Made by a program: the position numbers and the translations under genes | Part shown: positions 11,795 through 25,179 of the stretch, one piece after another | Layout of the letters: the number at the start of each line of letters is the position of its first letter | Position numbering within the stretch: the first letter of the stretch is position 1 | The notes under the pieces: model-generated | Told to the model about the DNA's origin: nothing | Databases searched by the model: none | The model's input: only the letters and a program-made list of their open reading frames with translations | Assembly (NCBI GenBank): GCA_028274465.1 | Contig: CM051457.1 | Span: 17,123,097 to 17,187,096, forward strand | Reading direction: 5' to 3' | DNA length: 64,000 nt | Origin: Plantago ovata | Lineage: Eukaryota; Streptophyta; Magnoliopsida; Lamiales; Plantaginaceae

Positions 11795-13796
11795 ATTCTA
11801 CTTATTTTCATTCATTTAAATTTCTTTATCAATCAATCTTGTGGGTATTGGTTAAAATGTAATGTGCTGGAACTTGCTTGATTTAGGACTGAATTTCAAT
11901 ATCAGGTACAATGTTGTTTGATCAGCAAATCGAAGACAAATAAAGGATCAGCTTATCTGAGTTCTCTGTTGTGTATTGTATTTCGTGTACTTGTTCAGGC
12001 CAGCAATCTGGGGGCGGACCGGGTTGTGAGTTATTGTGTACTAGATGAGTAGGAGCCAGGAGGGCATGCTGTTTTAGTTATTTTTATCTGCTACTTTAAC
12101 AATGATGTACTTAATCAATTATGCATTTGTGCATTATTAAAACACAATTATAATTACTATTTTGTCATAATTTCATATTTGATTTTGTCGACCTTTTTAA
12201 ATGTCGAATTGATAACATATTAATTTTAAATCATATACTCTAGAAAATATATCATAACATTATAGGAACAAAATTATAATGAGAATAAACACCAAATCAT
12301 AAACTTTAATTCGGATGGAGTCATGGACGGATCTACAGGGGGCAAGGGGGTCAAGTGCCCCCTCGATTTTGACATGAAATTACTATTATACTCTTTGTAA
12401 GAAAATAATGTTTAAAATATATAATAGTTTATGTATGCTTCACTAAATGAATAAGTTCGTGTGGATGGAGTGGCTTGTTTCTTGGATTTCCTCGTATCTA
12501 GCTGGGGATCGATTCCCACATGATTTATTTTTCTTTTCTACTTCTTTTTTTCTCCTTTCCTTGTCTTTTACTAGCATTATTTATTTATTTTTTACTTTTG
12601 ACTATCATTTATTTTTCTTTTCTACTTATTTTCTCCTTTCCTTGTCTTTTTACTAGCATTATTTATTATTTATTTTGATCAATTGTACCTTCTTTTTTTC
12701 ATTTCCTTGTCTTTTCACTATTATTTATTTTACTCAAATTCCATTAATATCTTTATTATTTTTTCAATCACATATTTCCTTCTCCTTGTTTCAATTTCTA
12801 CTATTTAGCTTGTGCTTTTATTTTATTCAAATATTAATTAATTCTATTACTTTATTTAAACATGATCATTTGTTCAATTAATAAATAAATAATAAATATA
12901 TTTACCGCTAGAGAGTATTCCTTTGTGTATGATTTTAGCTAAGTATTTGGGAATTTCATTAATGTTTAGACAATCGTTCTTTACAAATTTACAGTTACGT
13001 CTAACAAGAATGAAATTCCTTCATATTTCAAGATATTTTTTTTTATGAAATACTTTGACTAAGATAAAAGTTATAAGAAGGTTCGAGTATTATTTTAAAA
13101 TGAACTAAACTACAATATTTTATCACGGAGTACATGCTTCTGATAGTGGATCGTCTCTAACAATCCATTTGAAGAAAATTAAAACAAAGAAATAAACACG
13201 TAACAGTAGGACAAAGCAACGCGTGTGCGAAAATTCTAGTTTAGTAATTAATAAGTCAATGAAGGTACACTGTCTAGATTCTTGAGGTCGATTTTGATTT
13301 TTAAAAAAATAAAAACTTAAATCACACCTTAATAAATAACAAATGTTTATCACACCTTATTTTGTTTTGATGGTACTATTATGGTGATATTCTCTGAAGT
13401 GTTTTCCCTGGATGTATTTGAAAGCCTCTGATCTAATCTTATTATAGTTGTTTGGTTTGGGTGGCCTAATGTTGTTGGTTTAGATTGAGGAGAAAATTTG
13501 TCGGTTTTGTATGATCGATGTACTTGTTTCGAGCATTTTCTTGTACTCTTATAATAAATAAATAAAAAAAATTTTGTTGCTTAAAAAAAGAAAGTAAATT
13601 TCAATAAAAGGTGGCAGAATCATGAAAACAGAGCAGAATATGAAATTACATTAGAAAAGCAATTATAAAATAAAACTAAGTAGAAATTATCCCACGCTGC
13701 AAGCGTTCACAACACACGCCTCGTTACTCCACCCGGGTCTAGAGAAGAGACGCTAAAACACGGTTCCCTAAAACACTCTTATATACTGCTCCTAGC
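11795..13796. other. Intergenic repeats and low-complexity DNA
   Basis: No supported gene. 12320-12370 holds a hAT-like end phrase (acggatctacagggggc ... tgccccctcg). 12530-12900 is strongly T-rich with the phrase ttatttttcttttctact and cctttccttgtctttt repeated at least twice. 13440-13590 looks like a non-LTR element tail (ttgtatgatcgatgtac, cttgtactcttataataaat, A-rich end). Confidence 0.5.
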
Positions 13797-14905
13797 TCAT
13801 TGTGAGGTGCCCTAAACAAGAAAATCACAATCATGTAATAATGTCGTTAAATTAGATGGCCCTCATCTAGGAAAAAAAATGCATATAAAGGCACTGTAGC
13901 TATAACAATATTTGTAGTAACTTACCGTATTCTCACTCGATGGATGCACATACAAGTCGGATGGGTCACACGCGAATAGAATAAAAGTCACAACGCTTAT
14001 AAAAGAACGGAATTGTTTGCAGGTATGGTTGAAAAACTGAGAAAAATTGATCAATAATAATTTTAGATTGTTGCATAATTTAAATGGACATAAAATAAGT
14101 GTAAAAGGTAAAATAATTGTGTAGTGTAATTATTTACCAATTCCTCCTTGCCATCTTGGCGTTCTCTCTGCTCAATGCTCCATCCTCTAAGACGTTTCTG
14201 AAGAGAAAAATCTGGGTACCTCTTAATAAAGCTAGGTGCAGATATCTCGTCATCCTCATTTAAAAGAAAACGAAAATAAGATCCGTCACTCAAAGGCTGT
14301 ATCTCCACGGTATAGAGGCCATTAATACCAGTTTTTGGCGGTTTTAACTCCAAGTGATATCTCTCAATACCGTCACGAAGCTGTCATGCAAATGTATAAT
14401 TAGGTCATAAGCTATCAAAATGTCAAGGAAATATAGTGCTTATTGATTGCATATGAAAGATTTGTTAAAAGATTTGTTTTGATATACCTTGTTTGCTTCG
14501 AGAACATATTGGTTGTCTGTTCTAGCCAATTTGGAAAGACTGAAATTGGCTCGAGTTGTGAATTTAATCTTAGATGTTCGAAGTCTCCTACTTCTTTTAA
14601 CAGGTGGTTCTTCCTGCAAGTGGAAACCTTAATTACTCTTAAAACATTCTCTCATCATATATGATAATCCTAATAAATAAAATGATAATTGAACTCTTAA
14701 GTACACAAACAAGAAGCTTTTGGTCCTGTTATATTAGTACGACATAGGGAAAACTACATACCTCGGGCTCGGGCATCTCTTGTTGATTGATTGGGCCTTG
14801 GTATACTACCATTTCTGTACCAGTGATTTCGTGCATCTCTTGTTGATTGATTGGGCCTTGGTATACTACCATTTCTGTACCAGTGATTTTGTAGTTTGAT
14901 TCCAT
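13797..14905 (-). CDS. Five-exon gene of unknown function (212 aa), apparent parent/target of the 9 kb inverted repeat
   Basis: Exons on the minus strand: 14905-14762, 14613-14488, 14380-14138, 14036-13926 and 13811-13797. All introns are GT-AG and all junctions are phase 0, giving 213 codons with stop TGA. Exon 1 contains a nearly exact 60-bp tandem duplication giving two copies of ITGTEMVVYQGPINQQEM. Exon 2 is basic (VKRSRRLRTSKIKFTTRA). Exon 3 has GLYTVEIQPLSDGSYFRF and SFIKRYPDFSLQKRLRGW. Exon 4 is hydrophobic/Cys-containing (FISVVTFILFACDPSDLY). The last exon is only five codons (GTSQ, stop), the weakest part of the model; otherwise the frame would stop soon after exon 4. A TATA-like gtataaatatt lies upstream. 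I do not recognise the family. Confidence 0.6.
14773..14892 (-). repeat. 60-bp in-frame tandem duplication inside exon 1
   Basis: 14773-14832 and 14833-14892 are identical except for about one base (gatttcgt versus gattttgt). This doubles a 20-codon block. The paralogous copy at 9.0 kb has only one unit, so the duplication is recent and specific to this gene. Confidence 0.95.
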
Positions 14906-15163
14906 TGCTTCTTTTTTTTTCTTTTCTTTTAAACCACAGTATATATGGATCAAAAGATTGGTATTTGTGTGTTAAGATAGGTGGCCGAGGTCAATATTTA
15001 TACTACTTACTAAGGGGCAGGAAAAATGATTCAAAGAACTTAATTAGACACAAGAATTAATGATTGGATAATTTAGGTAATAAATTAAGGTGTTTGTAAG
15101 AACCAATTATTTAAATATTTTTAAACTTAAATTAAAATTTACTTGAAAAGGCTGGATTAGTCT

Positions 15164-15164
<1 letters not shown>

Positions 15165-15226
<62 letters not shown>
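15165..15226. repeat. (TAA)n microsatellite, about 62 bp
   Basis: Continuous taa trinucleotide run upstream of the 14 kb gene. Confidence 0.97.
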
Positions 15227-16709
15227 TATTTTGTTAGACTTTTTTGTAAACGGGAAAGTACAATTTTTATAAGTGAGAAAATGAGTAAACTGCCATTATT
15301 TAGTTTCCTTTCATGCACCAAATGTACAGATTATGTACCTAACTTGGGCAAATAAATTAGTAATAAGTATGGTTTAGAATTTCCTAGTCAAGTCAATTAA
15401 TAACCATACTAGAATTTGGTAAAAAAAATACAATTACAATTTATTTAATACTATTATTGTAAATAAGTAATTGTTTTACCAGGTGAGAGATAATTGAAAA
15501 CATGTGATGTTTTAGTGGATGGTAGCTATGTCTTTTTTATATTATCCACCGCTTTTTTCCCATGTAATCATGTAATTATCTGATAGCTAATTAACGATGA
15601 CTCGGGATGTAAAGTAAAATTCTCAATAAAATGTGCAAAACATACCACATCAATTAAGTCCTTTTTTTAATGCATTACATACAACAATCAACATCACTTA
15701 ATTTGTATAATCAATGTGGGTTAATATGAACCCCAACATTAACTTTAGTACACGATTATGCTGGTTCGTTAATGTGTGTTCAGATCACCCTACGGCTAGA
15801 TTTTTTTTATCCATCTGAACGAAACGATCATATGTGTAAAGCTCCCAGCACCATTAGCAAGAAATAGAACTTTTATAAAATAATAAAGGGGCAAAATCAG
15901 AAACATAAGCTAATTTCAATCCGCTAAATTCATCGTAAGCTAACAAAAAAAACTGTGGAAAATAGTTATTGAAATTAAGAATCGGAATGCTACCTGTGTA
16001 GAAATTTATCGACAGCAGCCGATGGAGAAATTTCTCGAGAGATGAATGACGGAGAGAATAATGAGATTCATCCTAATCTCGCAACGGGAGAAATTCTCAT
16101 GACGATGAGAGTAGAGAGAGTGACTCAATCAACCTAATTTTATTCCTCTTTGTCATGTAATTTGCATATATAAAGACCCTAAATGTTTATTTAATCGCTG
16201 AAATGCCGCCGAAATAATCTAACTTATGTTCACTTTTGCATGCCACTATGTAAAGTTGGATAAGTAAACTTTTGCTTTTTTGGATTATACTGACACGTCT
16301 TATAAAAAATGTGTTATACTACTAGAAAAGCGATATATATAAGTGGATCTGCTCCATTTATCATCTTCGTGGATGAGATTGATAGTTGGATCTGCTCGTA
16401 TGAATTCTGAAAGTGGCAATAGGTTTAGTGAGTCTTATGATTGGATGTGAAGAGAGATTTGAATCTTATTATCTTATGATAGAATGATGACGTGGCGGGT
16501 CTTATCATCTCATGGTTGGAGATAATCTAAGAATATGAATGGGCATCTAGTGCAAAAGTTAATGCTATGTCGGGCTTGTGTTTACCTCATTATGTTCGTT
16601 AGATGCCTACTTATAGTATATAATGTACCTATGGATTAAGTTGTTTATTGGATGACAATGGTCCTGCATGCATCCTTAACGCCCCCTAGATCCGACTATG
16701 GGCCCCGAT
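15227..16709. other. Intergenic, AT-rich
   Basis: No supported coding region. On the minus strand 16140-15993 is a GA/TC-rich stretch ending cacag before gtagca; it could be a non-coding 5' exon but nothing joins to it convincingly. Confidence 0.4.
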
Positions 16710-17926
16710 ACTAGTTAGTCTACCGATATTTTTGCTAAGGGTGTAAGAAGATAGTTTGTAGTGATCAAGATAAATTTTGCAAAGGATGTTTGAATGCCTG
16801 TCTTGCTTGATGATCATATGAAATGGCCAAAGGCCTATACTATATACTAGTGCACCTTCTTGACCGACGGTGGAGATCGATCTAATTGCTTGATGATGTA
16901 ATGGCCAAAGACTTATATATACAAGTGCACCTTCTCACCCTATTTGACGATCTAATCTAACGGTTGTGACAAACTTTCTAGATTCTTCCTACCTCAATCT
17001 TATCCTACATTTCTTTTGAATATAATAATATATACAAGAACATTTTAGAGAATTTACATGATAGTCAACTTCCGTAATTAGTACATGGATACCACAATCG
17101 ACCATGGGTGACACGCTCATGTTAATATGCCAAATTTTGATGAGATTCATGTGAAAAGAGAAAAGAAACAATGTGGTACAACCGAAACTACAAGAAAAGA
17201 GAAAAACATAACATATAACGCCAAAACTCTTGTATTCAAGTATCACACTTCTCTTGTAAAATAGCATGAGATCGATATAATGCCAAAATATAAATTACAA
17301 AATGGAAGAGAAACATATATTTACAATTTTACCTACAAATAGACCATCGCCATTATGTTTCAAAACAATACCATCCAATCGCTAAGAGATAGTAGTAAAA
17401 TTACACTTTTACCTATTACAATCTTGAACTAATTTGTTGTCAAATGCATCACACAAACTTGTACGGAGTATTTTTCAAGGGAGATGGAGGGAGTACAATA
17501 CCTTTGACAGCAGTGGTGGCTCATAACTTAACTGTAGTTTAACTGTCAGCACCAATTTAGACGATACAGTTGATGCTTATTTAAGTTTTAATTTTCAGAT
17601 TCAAGATTGCATTTGGAGTCCTGAACCAATCCCATTGGCCAATCAACACGGTGGACTGTCCCCTATGTCGCCCATACCTATGTGACTGACTCACGCCACC
17701 ACCTTATCCCTTTTTTCCATAATAACAAATCATAAACAACCAGACACTTTCCAAATATAGTAATTTATTTCCCAATGTCAGACCCCACTTGGTCCATCCA
17801 TCATTTTGGTTCAATGAATTATAAGAGGCTTTATGGGGTTCACCCATCTCTCCTCTCCTCACCACCCACCCAAGTGACTTGCCCTTTTGATTCTTTTAAT
17901 TATCTGGGCAAGAATCTTGGAGAAAA

Positions 17927-20815
17927 ATGCTAATGGAAGACCTCTCCAATGATCGAACCACCTTTGGGAAGATGGGTTATGGGTATGTTCATTTCCTTCC
18001 ATTTTCATGCTTTTTTTTCTTGATTCTGTGATGTGGGTTATGTGTGATTTTATCAGAATTATGGTTTTTGTTTTGATCCATAACGTCGAGATGTAGATTT
18101 AACTAGTAGGGATGTTTTTTCTGTTTGGATTCTAGTGCTTGATTTGGTTTTGTTGTTAGTTTGTATGATCAGTGCCAAGACTGGAGGAATTGAACATGAT
18201 CACTAGCTTTACATGTTGAATTAGGAATTTGGCTTTACAAATAATTAGCTTGTACCGTTCGCTCTATTAGTTGTACATTCCGGCAGTTAAGTTTGTTACT
18301 GATTGTTGCTTCATGTTAAGAGTTAAGACCAAATGTAACTTAAATTTTTTGCATCAACCTTCTCGGTGTTTAATTCATCCAGATTCGAGATCTTCACTTT
18401 TAGATTGCAAAAATAGCGGGAAGTATTCAACTTTTTTTTGTGTGCATGAATCTCGAATTGCAGGATAAAAATTAAGTATTGGTTGTCAAATCAGGTCTTT
18501 TTTTTAAAACCCGTACCGAGATCATTATGTATAATATGTAGAATGTTGCAAACTTTCCATTGTACTCATATGTGGCTGCTGACTTTAATTGGTTTCGGTG
18601 TTGTGTTACGAACTCTGTTTTCGACTGTGGCCAATTGTTTCTCTTATTGTTAAGTGAGTTGTGAATTCTGATCTTTAGCTCGTCAAGTAGCATTGGATCT
18701 ATGTGAAGATAGATAGATCCTTATTAAGTTCTTGAATTGGATTGTGTGTTGCCTAGTTTTAATTACTGATACATGATATGTGGTGTTTAGCTTCCATGTG
18801 ATGATAGATCTTTACTCAATTAGCTTCTGCTGGTTTTTGTTTTATGTAGATGCAAGCATTACAGGAGGCGGTGCAAGCTTCGAGCTCCATGTTGTAACGA
18901 GGTCTATGATTGTCGCCATTGTCACAACGAAGCTGCGGTACTATATCATGTTCTTCACTACTTTTAATGTCAATTGATATGTTTTCTTGATTTTTTCTGT
19001 GTCTTTATTTAATGGAACAGAGCATGCTGCGGATCATATTTGATCGCCACGAATTGGAACGCTCTGATGTGAAACAAGTATGTTCTTAGCAGAAATGTAC
19101 TCTTTCTGCTTCAGCCCTTCGTTATAAACTCGATATACATGATACACACTAATTGTTCTAAACTTGACAAAAACATTGCAGGTTATATGTTCTGTTTGTG
19201 ACACCGAGCAGCCAGTAAGTCCTAATTACTTTTGTGGTTACAAGTTCCTATATATCTACAGTAGTTCATTATTAATCTTTCTTCCTTCATCCAGGTGGCA
19301 CGTGTTTGTACGAACTGCGGTGTTAATATGGGAGAATATTTTTGTGAAGTTTGCAAATTCTATGACGATGATGTAATTATCATTCAGCTCATCTAATACA
19401 ATCTCTCTGAAGAAATTCAATCTCCAGTTCTTACTTCAACTCTAACGCGTGATCTTGCTTTGGTGCAGGTCAGCAAAGGACATTTTCATTGCGATGACTG
19501 TGGAATATGCAGGTTGATGAATAAGAAAGGATTTCATACTTTATTTTTTTCCAATGGGCCTTGTTATATTCTCAACTTCTTGGAATGATCTGTTTTAATT
19601 TTACTCTTTTACTTATTCATTTGTTCTCTTTTAAATATAGGATTGGAGGGCGAGAGAACTTTTTCCACTGCAAGAAGTGCGGTATGGGAAAATACTTTTT
19701 TCCTGTATTCAGTTCTGTTTATGCTTTCTTTACTTATTACAACTGTTGTTTTGTTGAAGCAGGTTCTTGTTATTCAATTGGTTTGCGTAATAATCACATA
19801 TGCGTGGAGAACTCCATGCGTCATCACTGTCCTATATGCTACGAGGTCTACTAGCTCCCTGTAAACTGCTTTTATTTCTTTAATCACCAGACCTGTATTA
19901 TAACTGACATTGCTCAAATTTGCAGTATCTCTTCGACTCCCTTAAAGATATAACTGTTATGAAATGTGGACACACCATGCATTCTGAATGTTACCACGAG
20001 CTTATAAAGCGTGAGAAGTAATGACTGTTTTACCTTTCATATATACGTTAGCTTCTCTGCGCATCTTAATATACTCATCACTTTTTGTTATTGTGTTCAG
20101 GTATTGCTGCCCCATATGCTCAAAATCGATCATGGACATGTCCAGAGCCTGGAAAGAAATTGACGAAGAGGTAGGATTTATAGATATTAGCACAGAGCCA
20201 CAGACAGCTTTTGGATGTTGATCGTAAATAACTTGGTTGAAAATGTGATGTTCATACAGATTGAGGCGACTGTCATGCCAGACGAATACAGATACAAGAA
20301 GGTACTTCCCTTCTCAATTTTGAAACAAATATATTTAGGTTTCGTTTGCAATGCATACGAAAATCAATTGTCAACTGTTTTGTAGTTGAAATTGTGTTAA
20401 AGTGGCTTAAAAGTAGAGATTAAACTAAGAATACAGTTGATAGCATATATTTAGTATTTGGTTTAAATTTAAATATGTATCGGAGTTTTGGAATTTGAAA
20501 CACTGCTTCTAGCTAATTGCTAGATGCTTACTTTAAGAGGATCTGAGTTTGCTTAACAAAAACTTCGGTTTTGTGTATACCATTGTAATTCATATAATTG
20601 CTTATGAAAATCGTTTGTAGACACAGCCTTAATATAATGAATCGATGATCTCTCTGTGTTACTGAAATGAACCGGTTCTTGATTGACAGGTGTGGATTCT
20701 TTGTAATGACTGCAATGACACGACTGAAGTGTACTTTCATATTATTGGGCAGAAGTGCAGCCATTGCGACTCATACAATACCCGCACAATTGCACCACCT
20801 GTGCTTCCTCAATAG
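17927..20815 (+). CDS. CHY/CTCHY/RING zinc-finger E3 ubiquitin ligase, RZFP34/MIEL1-like (copy 1)
   Basis: Twelve exons, all GT-AG: 17927-17982, 18850-18937, 19021-19077, 19182-19214, 19295-19372, 19469-19512, 19641-19681, 19763-19845, 19926-20017, 20101-20170, 20260-20301, 20690-20815. They sum to 810 nt (269 aa), normal for the family. Domains in order: CHY zinc finger about 19-90 ([50 protein letters not shown]), CTCHY about 96-155 ([26 protein letters not shown]), RING about 155-198 ([31 protein letters not shown]), C-terminal zinc ribbon ([23 protein letters not shown]). By family knowledge these E3s ubiquitinate transcription factors such as MYB30 or act in ABA/stomatal signalling. No lesion is seen. 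Confidence 0.95.
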
Positions 20816-22529
20816 GGTACACTCGAGTTGTTTTCGATGGTGTGCCACAAAGGTGATGATGTATTTGGGTCAAAGTTATGTTTCATTCGCAACTTAAATG
20901 GATTTAGTGATATTTTGTTGGCATAGACAACTTGTCTAAGAGAGTATGCATTCTCCCATTCACCTGGAGAAGAGAAAAGAACTCGGGCACTCAGCCAAAT
21001 GATTGTTAGAATATTGTTGTACTGATTATTTGTGAGGAACATTATCAGTGCCTTATTGTTTCCAACTGTCTACTAAATACAGCTGGGAATCTGGGATTAA
21101 CCATATGTGTTGTATATGACTCTTGTGGCTATGTTTATTCCCATGCACAATTATGTGATGATATTTATTGGAAGTTGGGTTTTACACTAAGCAATTTATC
21201 TGATCCAGTGGCTCATTAATTGTGGACTAGATTGGCTGATCATCAATGATGTTAATATCTGATCTGATGATATTCTTGTTTAGCATGCTTGATGAAGCCA
21301 AATTTTCCTCACCAAAATTGTGAGTTATAGACCTTGTCATTCAAAAAATAAAATAAATTGTACCCATACTAAACATAGTAAAAAATATAAAAATTTACTC
21401 ACCAAGTATTTAAATCTAGGGACACTGTAATCTGAACAAGGAGAATATATTATTTATAACACAAAATTGGCCAACCAAAGTGGAGAGTAGATGTATGAGT
21501 CTCATGACTCATGGGAATGAAAAGTATTGAAGCATATATGTTACTCAGATAGTCGTACTCGGATGGAGACCAAATTATATAATATTATTATACATCAACA
21601 TCTTACAAAATGGTAAAAAGAAGAAAATTGAATTCAATAATCCTCTATAGTCTCTTGGTGTCCTAAGTGGTTACCCGGCATTTAAAAAAAAAATTAAAAA
21701 AATTCTTAAAGCTAGCAAACTATTCGTCGCCGTCGTACGTTCTCTTTCAGTTTGGGTAGTCTTTCCCATTCATTCATGACTAGAACTGGAGCACCGCGCT
21801 GGTAGGGGTCCATCATGTTATGTGTAGTACTTCTATATTTTAACAATTTTAAATATGTTATCTCCAAAGCTCCCATAAAACAACCTTGTCTGGCACATCT
21901 CTATTCCATAATTCAGCGCACCGGAGTGCCGCTTTGGCCAAGCATGAAGCATATTGCCTCTTCTAATAGTAGCCTGTACTGTTGTCTTGTCCGTCCATTG
22001 GTGTTTGTACACAGTAGTGGATCAATGAGCAAAATGTCGTTGCATATTTCCTGAGAATGCTGCTAAGTATTATAATGAGAATGAGGCCATATATGTCACC
22101 ACTTTCCCTTAATAAACTAATGGAGTATCATAATCTATAGAAGAGAACATCTGCGAATAAGATATACATGCCGTTTGAATTTTATAATTGGAACCAAGCT
22201 GAGGTGCAATCATAATAAGAATTCCATGCAAATTACCAACTAACTTCACTATGTAATACAACACTTCCAATGGTGAGTCAAACAAAAACATAATAACATA
22301 GTAGTTTGAAGCGACCAACGTGAAGAGCTCTATCTATCTTAAAGGGCGAAGGCTATCACCACCACCACCAAATTTGAGATTTGTTTAACTCACTCCATTA
22401 ATCCAGCAGCAACTTGTCTTGTACCCAAGAATAGTTTGAAGCGAAAATAGCAGGCTCAAATTGGATTTCAGTCGAGTGAAACAGCCCACTCACGCCACTT
22501 GGATGTTCGATCATATGTTCTGTTTCTGA
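20816..22529. other. 3' flank and unassigned sequence (copy 1)
   Basis: About 20816-21300 is the 3' flank of the RING gene. 21700-22100 has weak coding-like phrases on both strands but no consistent frame; probably relics. Repeated in copy 2. Confidence 0.4.
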
Positions 22530-23906
22530 CTTGAACAAGTTATTGAGCTTGGCCGCCAATATGAAACCGTACTCAGTTGTCCTCTCTCTCAATGTTCGAC
22601 AAAATGCGTTACCTGGATATCCCCTTTGACAAGCACACTTTCGACATTTCCATCTCTCTCTTCCATGATCTGCTCACGTCGTCGTGTTATTCCATTTAAC
22701 CAATTACTGAGTTTCCTTGTCAAAATTGAAGAGTACTATGTTGCACTCCAACTGTTGGACAAATTGCGTCACTTAAGCGTTCCATTGGACGCTCACCATT
22801 GTGATTAACTGCCATCTGTCTTAAATCTGGCTATGTGCTCAATGATTGCACCTACACCACTCTCATTAGAGGGCTGTTTTCGGATAACAAGGTCACCGAG
22901 GCTGAGATATTGTTTAGAAAGCTGTCGTTAAAGAAGCTGTGTAAGCCTGATATAGTTAGTTATGTTTAGCGCTGTGATTGATGGGTTGTGCAAAGCTGGA
23001 AAGGTTGATGATGGGCTTAAACAATTTTCCGAGATGGCTGACAAAGGTATTTCTCCGAATGTAATCACGTATAGTTCGATTATACATGGTTTATGTGCTT
23101 TGGGACGATGGGGAGAGCTACGAGGCCGCTTAAATGAGATGTTCGCCTGCAATATCTCTCCGAATGTTGTAACTTATAATATATTGATCGATGCATTTTG
23201 CAAACAAGGAAATGTCAAAGAGGCCAACTATGTGTTGGCAGTTATGATTCCAAGAAATGTTGCACCCGATGTCACAACTTTCAAGAGGACTCTTCTTGGG
23301 TAACAAGGTGACAGAGGCTGAGATATTGTTTACAAGGTTGTCGGCAGAGAAGATCTGTGACCCCAATTTAGTTACGTATAACACTATGATTGATGGCTGT
23401 CCAAGGAAGGACGGGTGGAAGATGCTGAGAAGGTTCTCCAAGTTATGAGGCAAATAAATGTCGCTCCGACTGCTGAGACGTACAATGGTTTGATAGATGG
23501 ATTATGTAAGAACAAGAAGATTGCTGAAGCATTTTCAGTCTTAGCTATGATGAATCATAGTGGTGTTGATCCCAATATATCTACCTATACATCCCTCATT
23601 CGAGGCTTGTTTAAAGATGGAAAACTTGAAGCTGCAATGAATCTATTTCATTCACTTCCTTCGAAAGGTTTGAGGCCCGATGTTATAACATTTACCCTGA
23701 TGATTGATGAACTTTGTCAAGTAGGGCTTATAGATGAGGCAAAAGGTATGCTTATGGAAATGGAGAAATGTGGTTGTTCCCCTAACAGTGTCACATTCAA
23801 TGTTATTGTCAAACGTTGCCTTGGACGAAGTGACCTTCCTGGGTTGCAACTGCTCTTGGAAGAAATGGAGAAGAAGGGTTTCTCACCGGAGGCAGTCCTT
23901 GTTTGA
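22530..23906 (+). pseudogene. P-class (RFL-type) pentatricopeptide-repeat pseudogene, copy 1
   Basis: PPR repeats are clear but lie in several frames: RVIPFNQLLSFLVKIEEYY at 22680, CTYTTLIRGLFSDNKVTEAE at 22850, then an open stretch 22962-23303 (FSAVIDGLCKAGKVDDG, ITYSSIIHGLCALGRW, VTYNILIDAFCKQGNVKEA), a deletion join at about 23280, and an open stretch 23415-23906 (ETYNGLIDGLCKNKKIAEA, STYTSLIRGLFKDGKLEAA, ITFTLMIDELCQVGLIDEA). At least three frameshifts or stops occur between 22600 and 23420, and no N-terminal targeting peptide is found. The 35-aa repeats match restorer-of-fertility-like proteins, which bind organellar RNA. The intact C-terminal part could be translated from an internal ATG, but the gene as a whole is broken. 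Confidence 0.88.
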
Positions 23907-25179
23907 TATTCCCGGTCTATGGGAACATTTAAGAGTACTGGTGTGGGTTGCACTTTGGGTAGGGTAGCTTGTGTACCGCCACGCCTGGTTTTGATGGTTG
24001 ATCTTATTCGATGTTACTGATGGTTCGGAGCTTTTGGGGCCGGGTGAGGGTTATGTTTTTCTGGTTTCAGGTGATTGCTTTGGACAGTGGAGTACCTCAT
24101 TATGCATGGTAAGTAATTTTTGCTATCTTTTTAATGTGAAAAACGTGACGTGGGTTTAAAATCCCTGCTTTTATAACTTCCAATTACCGTGAGTTGTTAC
24201 GGTGAGCTTTAAAGGGTTGGATGATCTTAGTCTTGCTCATTACTAGTGCTAATTGGGAATCTTACTTTTGGTTTTGGCTATGTGAATAATTGATCTTGTA
24301 AGAACCACCGATATTGACCGAATGGAGAAACTTTTGGTAATTTTGGCTTTTTGCATTGAGGTTGTGAAACGAGTATTGCTACTAAAACAAGTAAGGATTG
24401 TTGTATTCATTCCAGGTGCAATCGATTTGGAGAGGCTTTGTAATAATATATTGTTAAATGTCTGGGTCGTATACTGTATTTAGAAAAGGACTATTAGCAT
24501 GTAAAGGTTTGAAATCCTGGAGTCTGTAATTGTGAGGCTTTGGTTTTCGTTTCTGTCTCTTATAAACTGGTATGGACGTTTAACTATGATTGAGTGATCT
24601 TGGGTTTGTTTTAAGTATTTCCATTTAAGTATTTTCCGAGCATTCTTTATGCTAAGAATGCTCTAGAAGTAATAAATCTTTTTTACCGTTTCAAAAATTA
24701 AAACAAAAATATTAGTTTCATCATAATAAAGTGTTAGTTACATTAGTTTCATTATAAAACGGTGTATTGCAAGTGAGAAAGAGAACACACTAAACACGCA
24801 CTTGATCGAGTGGCACAAGTAACATTTACTAACCAATGAGAATTAGGTGCGGAAGCATATAACAGATTTAGGAATAAGATACAAATCACAAAAGCGGTTA
24901 AACAAATAAAAAAAGTGTTCTCTGTAGTTGAAGTTAATATGTTATCAACGTAGGACTCAAGATTAGTACTGTTTTTCATATTAAAAGGTTGTGAACCATG
25001 ACGTTTTTGATAATGGAGGAGGTCTTGTTTGATCGTGATATTATTAAAGCTTTGAAGTTCATAACTTTGATCCTTTGAAATTGGTGTGGAGTATTATTGA
25101 TGGTGTATGTGTGCTGGGTGAATGAGACTCTCTTGTCAAAATTTGTTGTTGAAAGTAAGTTGTGATTCATATTATTATG
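23907..25179. other. 3' flank of PPR relic and non-LTR tail-like sequence (copy 1)
   Basis: No supported gene. 24590-24700 resembles a retrotransposon tail (gagcattctttatgctaag, agtaataaatctttttt). Confidence 0.4.

Noticed and set aside
18271..18693. Short frames in the first intron of the RING gene (also 27893-28090)
   Set aside because: They lie within an intron of a well-supported gene and have no recognisable content.
22398..23967. Minus-strand frames across the PPR relic
   Set aside because: Shadow frames; the PPR repeat signature is clearly on the plus strand.
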